From: Faecalibacterium sp. HTF-F
GTDB lineage: Bacteria > Bacillota > Clostridia > Oscillospirales > Ruminococcaceae
Length of the DNA stretch: 64,000 nt
Reading direction: 5' to 3'
Assembly: GCF_023347535.1 (NCBI RefSeq)
Contig: NZ_CP094473.1
Coordinates: 2,604,001-2,668,000 of the forward strand
The position numbers and the translations under genes were made by a program. Positions 51,004-59,544 of the stretch are shown here, piece by piece (position 1 is the first letter of the stretch; each line of letters opens with the position of its first letter). The notes beneath the pieces are model-generated. The model did not search any database. It had not been told where the DNA came from and saw only the letters and a program-made list of their open reading frames with translations.

Positions 51004-52284
51004 TTACTCGATCATCAGCCGGATGATCTCCTCATTGGTCTCCTTCATGCCGTCCTTGCCCAGACGCCCGATGCCCTTGATGGTGGTCTCGATGTCCTTC
51101 ATCACGATGCCGTCGCCGCCCTTGAACTCCTGATGGCACTTGTACATGTTATAGCCCAGCAGCGCCGCGTCCACCGAGGATGCGATCTTTGCCGCGCAGG
51201 AGGCCTTTGCGCCGTCGCACACGATGCCGGACACGATGGCCAGCGCATTGACCACCGTGTGGATGGCGGCCTGATAGCCGTCGCCGCACAGATATACGAT
51301 GCCCGCGCCTGCGCCCGCACCGGCGCTGACTGCGCCGCAGTAGGCGGACAGGGTGCCGATGCCGGTCTTTTCGTGGATGGCCACCAGATTGGAAATGATA
51401 AGGGCACGGTAAAGCTTTTCCTTGCCGCTGTGCAGCTCCTTGGCGTATTCAATAAGCGGCACCGAGCAGGTGATGCCCTGATTGCCGCTGCCGGAGTTGA
51501 TGATGACCGGCAGCTCGCAGCCGTTCATGCGGGCGTCCGAACCGGCGGCCGCCTTGGCCTTGGCCCGGATGGACACATCATTGCCGTAAGTAGAAAGCAG
51601 CACCCGGCCGATGTTCGCGCCATAGTCGCCCAGAAGGCCCTCCTCTGCAATGGCGTTGTTGTAGCGGATCTGGCGTTCCAGCAGGTCCGCCACATCCTGC
51701 AGGTCGGCGGTCTCGGCAAAGTCCCAGATGTCCTTCATGTTCAGCAGGCTGCGGTCCGCCCGGCTGTCCCGCCGGGCCTCCTCGTTCAGCAGCGGCTTTT
51801 CGTAGAGCACCCGGCCGTTCTTTTCGATCAGGCAGATGTTGGTGTGAAAATCCGCAATGCGCACCTTTGCGTAGGAATCCCCGCTGCGCTCGGTAACGAT
51901 GATATCGAACACATGCCCCTGCTCGATGTGCTGGATGGAAATGGGCACCGTCTGCAGATAGTCCCGGATGGCAGCCTTCTTGTCCTCGCTGACCTCCGAG
52001 ATCACTTCCAGCTCCTTTTCTGCCGAGCCGGCGATGATTCCCGCCGCCACAGCGGCTTCCATGCCTTTCAGGTGGCCGGTGTTGGGCACGATGACGCTCT
52101 TCACGTTTTTGATGATGCTGCCGCTCACCTGCAGCTGCACGCTCTCGGGCAGTGCGCCCAGCACCTCGCGTGCCCGGGCCGCAGCATAAGCCAGTGCAAT
52201 GGGCTCTGTGCAGCCCATTGCCGGGATGAGCTCTTCTTTTAATATTTCTACATACGCCTGATAGCGCGGATCACTGCGTTCCAT
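51004..52284 (-). CDS. L-cysteine desulfidase / UPF0597-family protein (CyuA-like)
   Basis: 426 residues. PAMGCTEPIALAYAAA (Cys25), SGNQGITCSVPL and CDGAKASCAAKI carry the cysteines of a [4Fe-4S] cluster as in CyuA/YhaM, which splits cysteine to pyruvate, ammonia and sulfide. It is related in fold to the serine dehydratase alpha subunit. Substrate could also be serine. Single gene with terminator-less 3' end. Confidence 0.88.
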   Translation of the reverse strand: MERSDPRYQAYVEILKEELIPAMGCTEPIALAYAAARAREVLGALPESVQLQVSGSIIKNVKSVIVPNTGHLKGMEAAVAAGIIAGSAEKELEVISEVSEDKKAAIRDYLQTVPISIQHIEQGHVFDIIVTERSGDSYAKVRIADFHTNICLIEKNGRVLYEKPLLNEEARRDSRADRSLLNMKDIWDFAETADLQDVADLLERQIRYNNAIAEEGLLGDYGANIGRVLLSTYGNDVSIRAKAKAAAGSDARMNGCELPVIINSGSGNQGITCSVPLIEYAKELHSGKEKLYRALIISNLVAIHEKTGIGTLSAYCGAVSAGAGAGAGIVYLCGDGYQAAIHTVVNALAIVSGIVCDGAKASCAAKIASSVDAALLGYNMYKCHQEFKGGDGIVMKDIETTIKGIGRLGKDGMKETNEEIIRLMIE

Positions 52285-52460
52285 GACGGTTCCCTGCCTT
52301 TCCTGTCGATTCGATATTTACCAACAGGAGTAGTATACTATAGAACCCGCGCAATGTAAAACAAATTCTTCCCCGCCCGCAGGACCGGCTATTGCAAAGC
52401 GCAGACCGCAGAAGTAGAATAGGAGCATCCAAACCGATAAATCCACGGAGGTTCTTCCAA

Positions 52461-53777
52461 ATGATCGAAAAAGAAGTACAGGAACTGCTGTCCTTCATTG
52501 ACGGCAATCCTACCGCATACCACACCACTGCATCCGTCCGGAACATTCTGCTGAAGGAAGGCTTTTCCGAGCTGCTGGAGAGCCGCCGGTGGCAGCTGGA
52601 GCCCGGCAGGAGCTATTTCGTCTGCCGCAACGGCTCCAGCATCCTTGCGTTCCGCATGGGAGAGCAGCTGGAAAACTACAGCTTCAACGTGGCTGCTGCC
52701 CACACGGACTCCCCCTGCTTCCGCATCAAGGAAAACGCCGAGATCCACATGGGCCGGAAGTACACCAAGCTGAACACCGAGGGCTACGGCGGCATGATCT
52801 GCTCCACATGGATGGACAGGCCGCTGTCGGTGGCAGGCCGCGTGCTGATAAAGGAGAACAATGCCATCACTTCCCGCCTGCTCACGCTGGACCGCGACCT
52901 GCTGATGATCCCCAGCGTAGCTATCCACATGGATCGCGAAGTCAACGACAAGGCTTCCTACAACAAGCAGGTGGATATGCTGCCTTTGCTGGGCGGTGCC
53001 GCCGAGGAAGGCGTGCTGAAAAAGCTGATCGCCGCCGAGCTGCAGGTCGCAGAAGAGCAGATCCTTGGCAGCGACCTGTTCCTCTGCATCCGCGAAAAGG
53101 CCGCCGTCTGGGGCTGCAATGAGGAGTTCATCTCCTCCGGCCGTCTGGACGACCAGCAGTGTGTGTTCGGCATCCTGAAAGGCTTTCTGAACGCGCACTG
53201 CGCCCGCTCCATCAATGTTGCCGCCTTCTTCGACAACGAAGAAGTGGGTTCCGGCACCAAGCAGGGCGCAGCTTCCACCTTCCTGTACGATGTACTGCAC
53301 CGCATCGCGCAGAACGTCTGCCCCGGCGATGAGGACTTCCACCGTGCGGTGGCGTCCAGCTTCATGTTCAGCGCCGACAACGCCCACGCCGTGCACCCCA
53401 ACCACCCGGAATACACCGATGTGAACAACTGCACCTACATGAACGAGGGCGTTGTGGTCAAGGTCCACGCCGGCCAGAAGTACACCAGCGACGGCATGAG
53501 CATGGCCGTGGCAAAGGAGCTTGCCGCCCGCGCCGGTGTCCCGCTACAGTACTTTGCCAACCGTTCTGATAAGGTCGGCGGCAGCACGCTGGGCAACCTT
53601 GCCATGGCGCAGGTATCCATGAACTGCGTGGACATCGGCCTGCCGCAGCTGGCCATGCACTCCTGCTACGAGACCGCCGGTGCCCGGGACACCGTTTCTC
53701 TCATCCGGCTGATGGAGGAATTCTACGCCAGCCACTTTGAAGAGACCGCATCCGGCACTCTTACCATCAGCAAGTAA
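52461..53777 (+). CDS. M18-family aminopeptidase
   Basis: 438 residues from ATG 52461 (ACGGAGG upstream). Zinc ligands in AAHTDSPCF, AAFFDNEEVGSG and the C-terminal LAMHSCYE; LGSDLFL and SADNAHAVHPN are typical of aspartyl aminopeptidase relatives (ApeB/DNPEP). Cytosolic trimming of peptides, consistent with the Opp uptake system in the window. Confidence 0.93.
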   Translation: MIEKEVQELLSFIDGNPTAYHTTASVRNILLKEGFSELLESRRWQLEPGRSYFVCRNGSSILAFRMGEQLENYSFNVAAAHTDSPCFRIKENAEIHMGRKYTKLNTEGYGGMICSTWMDRPLSVAGRVLIKENNAITSRLLTLDRDLLMIPSVAIHMDREVNDKASYNKQVDMLPLLGGAAEEGVLKKLIAAELQVAEEQILGSDLFLCIREKAAVWGCNEEFISSGRLDDQQCVFGILKGFLNAHCARSINVAAFFDNEEVGSGTKQGAASTFLYDVLHRIAQNVCPGDEDFHRAVASSFMFSADNAHAVHPNHPEYTDVNNCTYMNEGVVVKVHAGQKYTSDGMSMAVAKELAARAGVPLQYFANRSDKVGGSTLGNLAMAQVSMNCVDIGLPQLAMHSCYETAGARDTVSLIRLMEEFYASHFEETASGTLTISK

Positions 53778-53803
53778 GGCCCGTACAACTCAAATTATAA
53801 GGA

Positions 53804-53850
53804 CCGCTCTTGGAAAAGCAGCACTGCTCTTCCGCGGGCGGCTTTTCGTT
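53804..53850 (+). terminator. Terminator after the M18 gene
   Basis: GGAAAAGCAG / CTGCTCTTCC with one mismatch inside an outer CCGC/GCGG stem, then CTTTTCGTTT. Confidence 0.65.
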
Positions 53851-53866
53851 TCCACTTAAGTGAGTA

Positions 53867-53895
53867 TTGAGAAAAAACGTCCATTGTGCTACAAT
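53867..53895 (+). promoter_or_regulatory. ychF promoter
   Basis: TTGAGA (53867-53872), 17-bp spacer, TACAAT (53890-53895) with extended TGc. Confidence 0.75.
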
Positions 53896-53958
53896 TATCC
53901 TGTTATAATATCGCTTTTTACCGCAGCGTAAAATCTTTTTCGCAAGGAGTATAATAAA

Positions 53959-55092
53959 ATGAAATTAGGTATCGTCGGCCTGCCGAATGTCGGCAAGTCC
54001 ACTCTGTTCAATGCCATCACCTCCACCAAGAATGCAGAAGCTGCAAACTATCCCTTCTGCACCATCGAGCCGAACAGCGGCATCGTGGCCGTGCCGGACA
54101 AGCGTCTGGACAAGCTGGCCGAGATCTGGCAGACCAATAAAAAGACCCCTGCCATCGTGGAATTCGTGGATATCGCAGGTCTTGTGAAGGGTGCCAGTCA
54201 GGGCGCGGGTCTGGGCAACAAGTTCCTGGGCCACATCCGCGAGTGCGACGCCATTGTGCATGTGGTGCGCTGCTTTGACGATGATAACATCATCCATGTG
54301 GTGGAGGATGTTTCCAAGGCCGAGGCCGTGGACCCCATTGCCGACATCGACGCCATCGACTACGAGCTGATCCTGTCCGACCTTGAGGTGGTGCAGAACC
54401 GCGCAGGCCGCATGGCAAAGGCTGCCAAGAGCGGCAACAACAAGGGTGCTGCCGCCGAAGCCGCATGGCTGCAGCAGCTGGCCGATCACCTGAGCGCAGG
54501 CAAGCCTGCCCGCAGCTTTGATTTTGACGAGAGCGATGCCGAGCAGCAGACCGTACTGCATGAGATGGGTCTGCTGAGCGCTAAGCCGGTGCTGTACGCC
54601 TGCAACGTGGGCGAGGATGACCTGATGGAGGGCATCGAAAACAACAAGTATGTCCCGCTGGTGGCCGCACGCGCCAAGGAAGAGGGCGCACGCTACATTC
54701 CCATCTGCGCCAAGACCGAGGAGGATATCGCCGACTATTCCCCCGAGGAAAAGAAAGCTTTTCTGGCTGAAATGGGCATTGAAGCCAGCGGTCTGGACAA
54801 CCTCATCACCGCCAGCTACGACCTGCTGGGCCTGATCTCCTTCCTGACCGACGGCAAGAAGGAGTGCCGCGCATGGACCATCCGCAAGGGCACCAAGGCA
54901 CCGCAGGCTGCCGGCAAGATCCACAGCGATTTCGAGCGCGGCTTCATCCGTGCCAGCGTCATTGGCTACAGCGATCTGGAAGCCAACAACTTCGATTATG
55001 CCGCCGTCAAGGCCAAGGGCCTGCAGCGCACCGAGGGCAAGGAGTACGTTGTCAACGACGGCGATGTGATCGAGTTCCTGTTCAACGTCTGA
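53959..55092 (+). CDS. ychF: Redox-regulated ATPase YchF (Obg-like)
   Basis: 377 residues. G1 GLPNVGKST (7-15), G3 DIAGLVKGA, the universal Ych[10 protein letters not shown] switch, coiled-coil insert and C-terminal TGS domain ending [22 protein letters not shown] replaces the NKxD guanine specificity motif, consistent with ATP use. Ribosome-associated stress factor. Start has AAGGAG. Confidence 0.97.
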   Translation: MKLGIVGLPNVGKSTLFNAITSTKNAEAANYPFCTIEPNSGIVAVPDKRLDKLAEIWQTNKKTPAIVEFVDIAGLVKGASQGAGLGNKFLGHIRECDAIVHVVRCFDDDNIIHVVEDVSKAEAVDPIADIDAIDYELILSDLEVVQNRAGRMAKAAKSGNNKGAAAEAAWLQQLADHLSAGKPARSFDFDESDAEQQTVLHEMGLLSAKPVLYACNVGEDDLMEGIENNKYVPLVAARAKEEGARYIPICAKTEEDIADYSPEEKKAFLAEMGIEASGLDNLITASYDLLGLISFLTDGKKECRAWTIRKGTKAPQAAGKIHSDFERGFIRASVIGYSDLEANNFDYAAVKAKGLQRTEGKEYVVNDGDVIEFLFNV

Positions 55093-55120
55093 TTTTCGGC
55101 AAAGATGCCGCTTCCGGTTT

Positions 55121-55238
55121 CGCCCCTTCCCGTGAAAAAGTAAGTTCCAAAAGCCCACAGGCTTTTGGAACTTACAAAATCAAAAATAAATTTCCGCTAT
55201 ATATGGCCAGAGCGCACGCGTCGGCCATTTAAAATCGT
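55121..55238 (+). repeat. Second repeat family, copy C (upstream of mtnN)
   Basis: CCCGTGAAAA, then a perfect 16-bp hairpin GTAAGTTCCAAAAGCC-CACA-complement (55140-55175), then an A/T tract AAAAATAAATTTCCGCT and ATATGGCCAGAGC...GGCCATTTAAAATCGT. Matches 59396-59511 in the flanks but not in the hairpin arms. Confidence 0.8.
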
Positions 55239-55252
55239 AAAAGAGGTTTCCT

Positions 55253-55936
55253 ATGATTTTCGGTATTATGGGCGCAATGCCCGATGAAGTCGATCAGCTG
55301 TGTGCAAAGCTGGAAAACGTCACCGTGGAGCCCTACGGCGGCGTGGATTACCACAAGGGCACGCTGGCCGGTAAACAGGTGGTGGTGTGCTGTGCCGGCA
55401 TGGGCAAGGCCAATGCCGCCGCCACCACGCAGGTGCTCATCACAAAATTCGGCGCGGAGAAGATCATCTTTTCCGGCATCGCAGGCAATATGACCTCGAA
55501 GATCGGCATTGGTGATGTGGTCATCGGCAAGACCGTGCTGTACCATGACGCCCAGCTGGACATGATCTGCCAGAACCCGCCGTTCCTCAAGGAATACACC
55601 GGCGACCCGGAGCTGATCGCCGCCGCCGAAAAAGCCTGCGCCGAAGCAGGTGTGAAGGCTCTGGTGGGCAAGATCGCCACCGGTGACCTGTTTGTGGGCG
55701 ACAGCGAGACCAAGGCTGCCATTGAAGCCAAATGCGCCCCCGACTGCGTGGAGATGGAGGGTGCCGCTGTGAGCCAGATCGCTGCCAAGAACGGTGTGCC
55801 CTGCGTCATCCTGCGCGCCATGAGCGACAACGCCGACGAGGACGGCCACGAGGTGCTGGTGGTGAAAAAGTTCAGCATTGCGGAATATGTAGCCACCGCC
55901 ACCAGGATCGTGGCAGCAATGGTGGAAGCACTGTAA
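55253..55936 (+). CDS. mtnN: 5'-methylthioadenosine/S-adenosylhomocysteine nucleosidase
   Basis: 227 residues. FGIMGAMPDEVDQL (catalytic Glu near residue 11), CCAGMGKANAA, FSGIAGNM, VEMEGAAVSQIA and LRAMSDNAD are MTAN blocks. Recycles the adenine of MTA and SAH in the methyl cycle and makes the AI-2 precursor with LuxS if present. GAGG RBS at the end of repeat copy C. Confidence 0.95.
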   Translation: MIFGIMGAMPDEVDQLCAKLENVTVEPYGGVDYHKGTLAGKQVVVCCAGMGKANAAATTQVLITKFGAEKIIFSGIAGNMTSKIGIGDVVIGKTVLYHDAQLDMICQNPPFLKEYTGDPELIAAAEKACAEAGVKALVGKIATGDLFVGDSETKAAIEAKCAPDCVEMEGAAVSQIAAKNGVPCVILRAMSDNADEDGHEVLVVKKFSIAEYVATATRIVAAMVEAL

Positions 55937-55941
55937 AAAAG

Positions 55942-56075
55942 AACCCTCTCAGTCAATGCTTCGCATTGCCAGCTCCCCCAAAAGGGGGAGCTTTTGACAT
56001 TCCGGAAACGTTTTCCGTTTTGCCAATGGCTCGCCCTTCGGGAGAGCTGGCGAACAAAGTGAGCCTGAGAGGGTT
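55942..56075. repeat. Symmetrical repeat element, copy 4 (134 bp)
   Basis: AACCCTCTCAGTCA ... CTGAGAGGGTT. Left variable hairpin AATGC-TTC-GCATT; terminator AGCTCCCCCAAAAGGGGGAGCTTTT; right GGC...GCC. Sits exactly between the convergent mtnN (+) and 56081 (-) genes and is the only visible terminator for both. Confidence 0.9.
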
Positions 56076-56080
56076 TTCTT

Positions 56081-56521
56081 TTACAAGAACTGCTCCAGCT
56101 TTACCCGGCTGTCCTCCTGAAACTCCTGCAGCCTTTGAGCAAGACGCTTTGCGCCGGGCGCGGCATTGGGGTAATCCTTCTGGGCCTTTACGCAGTCCAC
56201 CACCCCCATGCCGCTGCCCTGCGTGAGCATTTCGGCCAGATTGCGGGTGGATTTGTCCGTCAGGGTCTTGATGCCAATGCCCATTTTCGTGTTCAGCTTT
56301 GCCATGGCGCTCTGCCCCTGCGCGGTGCCGCCGCAGGCCTCGATGGCGGTGTGTGCTTCCTGATTGAGCTGGTGGTACACATTGCGCTGGCGCAGCAGCT
56401 CGGCCTTGAACTGCACATCATCGGTCATCGGCACGATCTGTTCCAACGTATTCTTGCCCATCTCCGTGTTCTGCACCACGGCTTCCAGCAGGTTCAGGTT
56501 GTCGTTCTTCTGGTTTTCCAT
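56081..56521 (-). CDS. Small helical protein, unknown (DUF2383/ferritin-like outline)
   Basis: 146 residues from ATG 56521. Predicted four-helix layout with LLRQRNVYHQLNQEAHTAIE; no cysteine ligand set, and I cannot assign a family with certainty. The RBS AGGGGGA is the 3' arm of the hairpin at 56526-56569, so translation may be masked unless that hairpin is open. Confidence 0.68.
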   Translation of the reverse strand: MENQKNDNLNLLEAVVQNTEMGKNTLEQIVPMTDDVQFKAELLRQRNVYHQLNQEAHTAIEACGGTAQGQSAMAKLNTKMGIGIKTLTDKSTRNLAEMLTQGSGMGVVDCVKAQKDYPNAAPGAKRLAQRLQEFQEDSRVKLEQFL

Positions 56522-56525
56522 ACAA

Positions 56526-56569
56526 AAAATCCCCCTTCTGGCCTTAGTCTGCGCCAAAAGGGGGATTTT
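56526..56569 (-). terminator. Terminator whose 3' arm is the next gene's Shine-Dalgarno
   Basis: AAAATCCCCCTT / AAGGGGGATTTT perfect 12-bp stem plus inner TTGGC/GCCAG, then TTTTTTG. Ends the GGDEF-like gene and, for read-through RNA, hides the RBS of the 56521 gene. Confidence 0.75.
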
Positions 56570-56580
56570 ATACACTGGTT

Positions 56581-57369
56581 TTATTCTGCACGCATCTGAT
56601 CGCCGCCGGCGTTCTGTGCCTCCCGCAGGCGTGCATCGCACAGCTCGTACAGCGCCTGCCAGTTCTTTGCGGAGACATCCTCCAGCCCGGCTGCGCCGCA
56701 GCTCAGGGTAAAGGGCACCCGGCGCATCATGCCGGTGGTGGTGATGCATTCCCGGGGCATCTGCTGATACAGGTTCCGCATCTCCTCTGCCAGCTGTTTG
56801 CCGTCGGTGTCCAGACAGCCCACCGCAAAGATGCTGCCGGTCAGGCGGCAGACTACGCGGGTCTCAGGGGTATCAAAGCTCTTTTTCCACTGGTTGCCCA
56901 CAAAGCAGTGCAGCTGGTCCATCACAGGCTGGCCGTAGGTGTCCCGCAGCTTCTGGCCGTTGTCGATGCTCACCAGCGCCACAGCCGCCTTGCGGCCCTG
57001 CGCTGCACACTGTTCCAGCTTTTGGGCAAACACCGTTTCCAGATAGCGGCGGTTGTACACGCCGGTAAGGAAATCGTGGCTCATATCCTCGCGGCACAGC
57101 TCCCGCTCCCGGGGCGTCATGCGCTCTTCCGGCAGCACATTGCCTGCCAGCGGTGCGCACATTTCCAGCTCCCAGCATTTGCCGTCCGCTTCCACTCTGC
57201 GGTGCAGCACACAGTCCACACGGCCATTGCGCAGCTCATAGTCCACCCGCAGGCCATCGTCCTGCCAGCCGTCACAACGCGGCGCTTCGGTCAGGGTCAC
57301 TGCCTCAAATACGGCCTGCGCTGAGCGCGCAAGTTCCCGCAGATCCTGCTCGGTACATTCTTTCTTCAT
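56581..57369 (-). CDS. Degenerate GGDEF-domain protein
   Basis: 262 residues from ATG 57369. N-terminal ~95 residues are a beta-rich domain of unknown type. Then HDFLTGVYNRRYLETVF (99-115) opens a GGDEF fold with ALVSIDNGQKLRDTYG. The active-site signature reads RLTGSIFAVG (175-184) in place of RxGGDEF, so cyclase activity is unlikely; it may bind nucleotide or act as an adaptor. Confidence 0.82.
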   Translation of the reverse strand: MKKECTEQDLRELARSAQAVFEAVTLTEAPRCDGWQDDGLRVDYELRNGRVDCVLHRRVEADGKCWELEMCAPLAGNVLPEERMTPRERELCREDMSHDFLTGVYNRRYLETVFAQKLEQCAAQGRKAAVALVSIDNGQKLRDTYGQPVMDQLHCFVGNQWKKSFDTPETRVVCRLTGSIFAVGCLDTDGKQLAEEMRNLYQQMPRECITTTGMMRRVPFTLSCGAAGLEDVSAKNWQALYELCDARLREAQNAGGDQMRAE

Positions 57370-57520
57370 GTAATTTTCCCCATCATCTGCGCACGCGGCG
57401 CTCCCGTATCCCGCGTGCAGTCGCCTGTTCCCCATATGTTCAGGAACCATCTGCCGCATTATGCATCCCGCGCCCGCCGCTCTGTTTCCGGGAATCCCGG
57501 GAACGCATCAGGTAAAGAAA
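57370..57520. other. Gene-free stretch between the GGDEF gene and malQ
   Basis: No gene seen. 57557-57651 is likewise empty. TATAAT occurs on both strands within the hairpin at 57521-57556 and could serve as a -10 for the GGDEF gene. Confidence 0.4.
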
Positions 57521-57556
57521 AATGGTATAATGCCGCTTTAGCAACATTATACCATT
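57521..57556 (-). terminator. malQ terminator
   Basis: AATGGTATAATG / CATTATACCATT perfect 12-bp stem, then TTTTTC on the minus strand; ~95 bp after the malQ stop. Confidence 0.65.
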
Positions 57557-57651
57557 CAGCTTCCGATTTTACCAGCAAAACGCACAATTTTCTGCCGGAG
57601 TTTTTACATTTTCGTCAAATTGCTAAGCGCCCACCGCTCTGTGCCTTCTGT

Positions 57652-59193
57652 TTATACGCGGCAGTACACACTGCACTCGTCGTGGATGGTCTTGGCCAGT
57701 GCCTTGGCGGCAAAGCCGCCGGCGGCGCGCCATGCCCAGTTTCCGCCCAGCTTGCCGGGCGTGTTCAGGTGTGCTTCCGCGCCCAGACCCAGCCAGTCGT
57801 ACATGGGGATGATAGCCCGGTCGGCCACCGACCCCAGCGCTGCGCGCAGCAGAGCGATGCGGACATCATCGGTCCGGATGGCCGCCAGCTCCTTTGCGGT
57901 GGGCTTTACGCCGGTCAGGTGCAGGTAAGCGGCAGCGGCAGCCTTTTCCTTTTCGGAAGCGCCGTTCTCCCACCAGTCGGTCAGGGTGGTGTTATCGTGG
58001 GTGCCGGGATACACCACGCTGTTCTTGACGTGGTTGTGGGGCAGATACTCGCTGTCCCCACCGCTGAAGGCGAACTGCAGCACCTTCATGCCCGGGAAGG
58101 TGCTGTCGGCCAGCAGCTTTCGCACGCTGGGGAACAGTTCGCCCAAGTCCTCGGCAATGATGGGCAGCTTGCCAAGGGCAGCTTCCAGCGCATCGAACAG
58201 CTCCATGCCGGGGCCGTTCTCCCACTTGCCGGTGCGGGCGGTGGTGCTGTCCGCCGGGATGGCCCAGTAGGTATCGAAGCCGCGGAAGTGGTCGATGCGC
58301 AGCAGGTCGTAGATGCCCAGTGCGTGGCGCACCCGGCGCACCCACCACGCGTAGCCGGTCTTTTTGTGGTAGGCCCAGTTGTACAGCGGGTTGCCCCACA
58401 GCTGACCGTCTGCAGAGAAGTAATCCGGCGGGCAGCCCGCTACACGGGCAAAGCCGCCGTCGGCATCCAGCTCAAACAGCGCGCCGCCCACCCATGCATC
58501 CACCGAGTCGGCAGAGACGTAGATGGGGATGTCGCCCAGGATCTGCACGTCCTTTTTGTTGGCGTAGGTCTTCACCGCCTGCCACTGGGCCGCAAACTTG
58601 TACTGCACGAACTTCCAGAAGCCGATCTCGTCCTCGTTTTCGGCGGCAAAGGCGGCAAGGGCCTTCTTGTCGCGCAGACGGTAGGGCTTGTCCCACTCCA
58701 CCCAGTTCTTCATGCCGTTGGCTGCCTTCAGGGCCATGTACAGGGCGTAGTCGTCCAGCCACTCCTCGTTGGCAAGGGTAAAGGCATAATAATCATCCGG
58801 GAAGTAATATGCACAGCCATGCAGCCCGGCGCACTGCTTGCGCCATGCGGCGTAAGCGGTGCGCAAAACCTTAAAGCGGCTCACGTACAGGGTGCCGTAG
58901 TCCACCTCTTTGGGGTTCGTGCCCCATTTTTCGGCCTTGAGCTGGGCGGCGGTGAGCAGCCCCTCTTCCTTCAGGGTGTCAAGGTCGATGAAATAGGGGT
59001 TGCCCGCAAAGGCCGAGCAGCTCTGATAGGGGCTGTCGCCGTATCCGGTGGGGCTCAGGGGCAGGATCTGCCAGATCTTCTGGCCCGCTTGTGCCAGAAA
59101 ATCCACGAACTCGAAGGCTTCCTTGCCAAAACAGCCGATACCGTAAGGGCCGGGCAGGCTGGACACCGGCATCAGGATTCCACTTTCACGCAT
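57652..59193 (-). CDS. malQ: 4-alpha-glucanotransferase (GH77)
   Basis: 513 residues. SGILMPVSSLPGPYGIGCFG at the N-terminus, LPLSPTGYGDSPYQSCSAFA, LLRIDHFRGFDTYW with the nucleophile Asp, IIAEDLG with the acid/base Glu and PGTHDNTTLTDW. Full GH77 length. Disproportionates maltodextrins in glycogen or starch metabolism. GAGGAAGG RBS. Confidence 0.96.
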   Translation of the reverse strand: MRESGILMPVSSLPGPYGIGCFGKEAFEFVDFLAQAGQKIWQILPLSPTGYGDSPYQSCSAFAGNPYFIDLDTLKEEGLLTAAQLKAEKWGTNPKEVDYGTLYVSRFKVLRTAYAAWRKQCAGLHGCAYYFPDDYYAFTLANEEWLDDYALYMALKAANGMKNWVEWDKPYRLRDKKALAAFAAENEDEIGFWKFVQYKFAAQWQAVKTYANKKDVQILGDIPIYVSADSVDAWVGGALFELDADGGFARVAGCPPDYFSADGQLWGNPLYNWAYHKKTGYAWWVRRVRHALGIYDLLRIDHFRGFDTYWAIPADSTTARTGKWENGPGMELFDALEAALGKLPIIAEDLGELFPSVRKLLADSTFPGMKVLQFAFSGGDSEYLPHNHVKNSVVYPGTHDNTTLTDWWENGASEKEKAAAAAYLHLTGVKPTAKELAAIRTDDVRIALLRAALGSVADRAIIPMYDWLGLGAEAHLNTPGKLGGNWAWRAAGGFAAKALAKTIHDECSVYCRV

Positions 59194-59288
59194 GCTATTA
59201 CCTTCCTCATTTTTAACATTTTATGGGAATATCGTTGTTTCTTATCATAACATATCCGCAGACTATTTTCCACAGGCAAAAAACGTGG

Positions 59289-59366
59289 TATACTTAATTT
59301 TACGGGATAACCGTCCTTGCCCTCTCCGTCACGGCTTGCGCGGGAGCGCCTGAGAGGGCGAGGACG
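59289..59366 (+). promoter_or_regulatory. alaX promoter and leader hairpin
   Basis: Extended -10 TGgTATACT (59286-59294) with weak TTTTCC -35. The leader (~245 nt) begins with a 15-bp stem CGTCCTTGCCCTCTC / GAGAGGGCGAGGACG (59312-59326 / 59352-59366), then TAAAGG/CCTTTA, then repeat copy D. No T-box core (AGGGTGGNACCGCG) seen. Confidence 0.55.
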
Positions 59367-59395
59367 CTAAAGGTTGCAGCGGCTGTTTCCCTTTA

Positions 59396-59511
59396 CGACC
59401 CCACCCGTGAAAATGGGATTCAGGAAAGTCCGCAGACTTTCCTGAATCCCGAAATAAAAATAAATTTTCCGCTGAATATGGCCAGAGCCTGCGGCGGCCA
59501 TTTTAAATCGT
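59396..59511 (+). repeat. Second repeat family, copy D (upstream of alaX)
   Basis: CCCGTGAAAA, perfect 16-bp hairpin GGGATTCAGGAAAGTC-CGCA-complement (59415-59450), AAAAATAAATTTTCCGCT and ATATGGCCAGAGC...GGCCATTTTAAATCGT. Same flanks, stem length and 4-nt loop as copy C, different arm sequence. Confidence 0.8.
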
Positions 59512-59544
59512 CAAACTGCACCCTGAACAGGAGGTACCCGCGCC

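Noticed and set aside
59319..59359. Sixth copy of the CCCTCTC/GAGAGGG repeat element
   Set aside because: CCCTCTC and GAGAGGG are present, but the CAGTCA extension and the AGCTCCCCC blocks are missing; more simply one leader hairpin.
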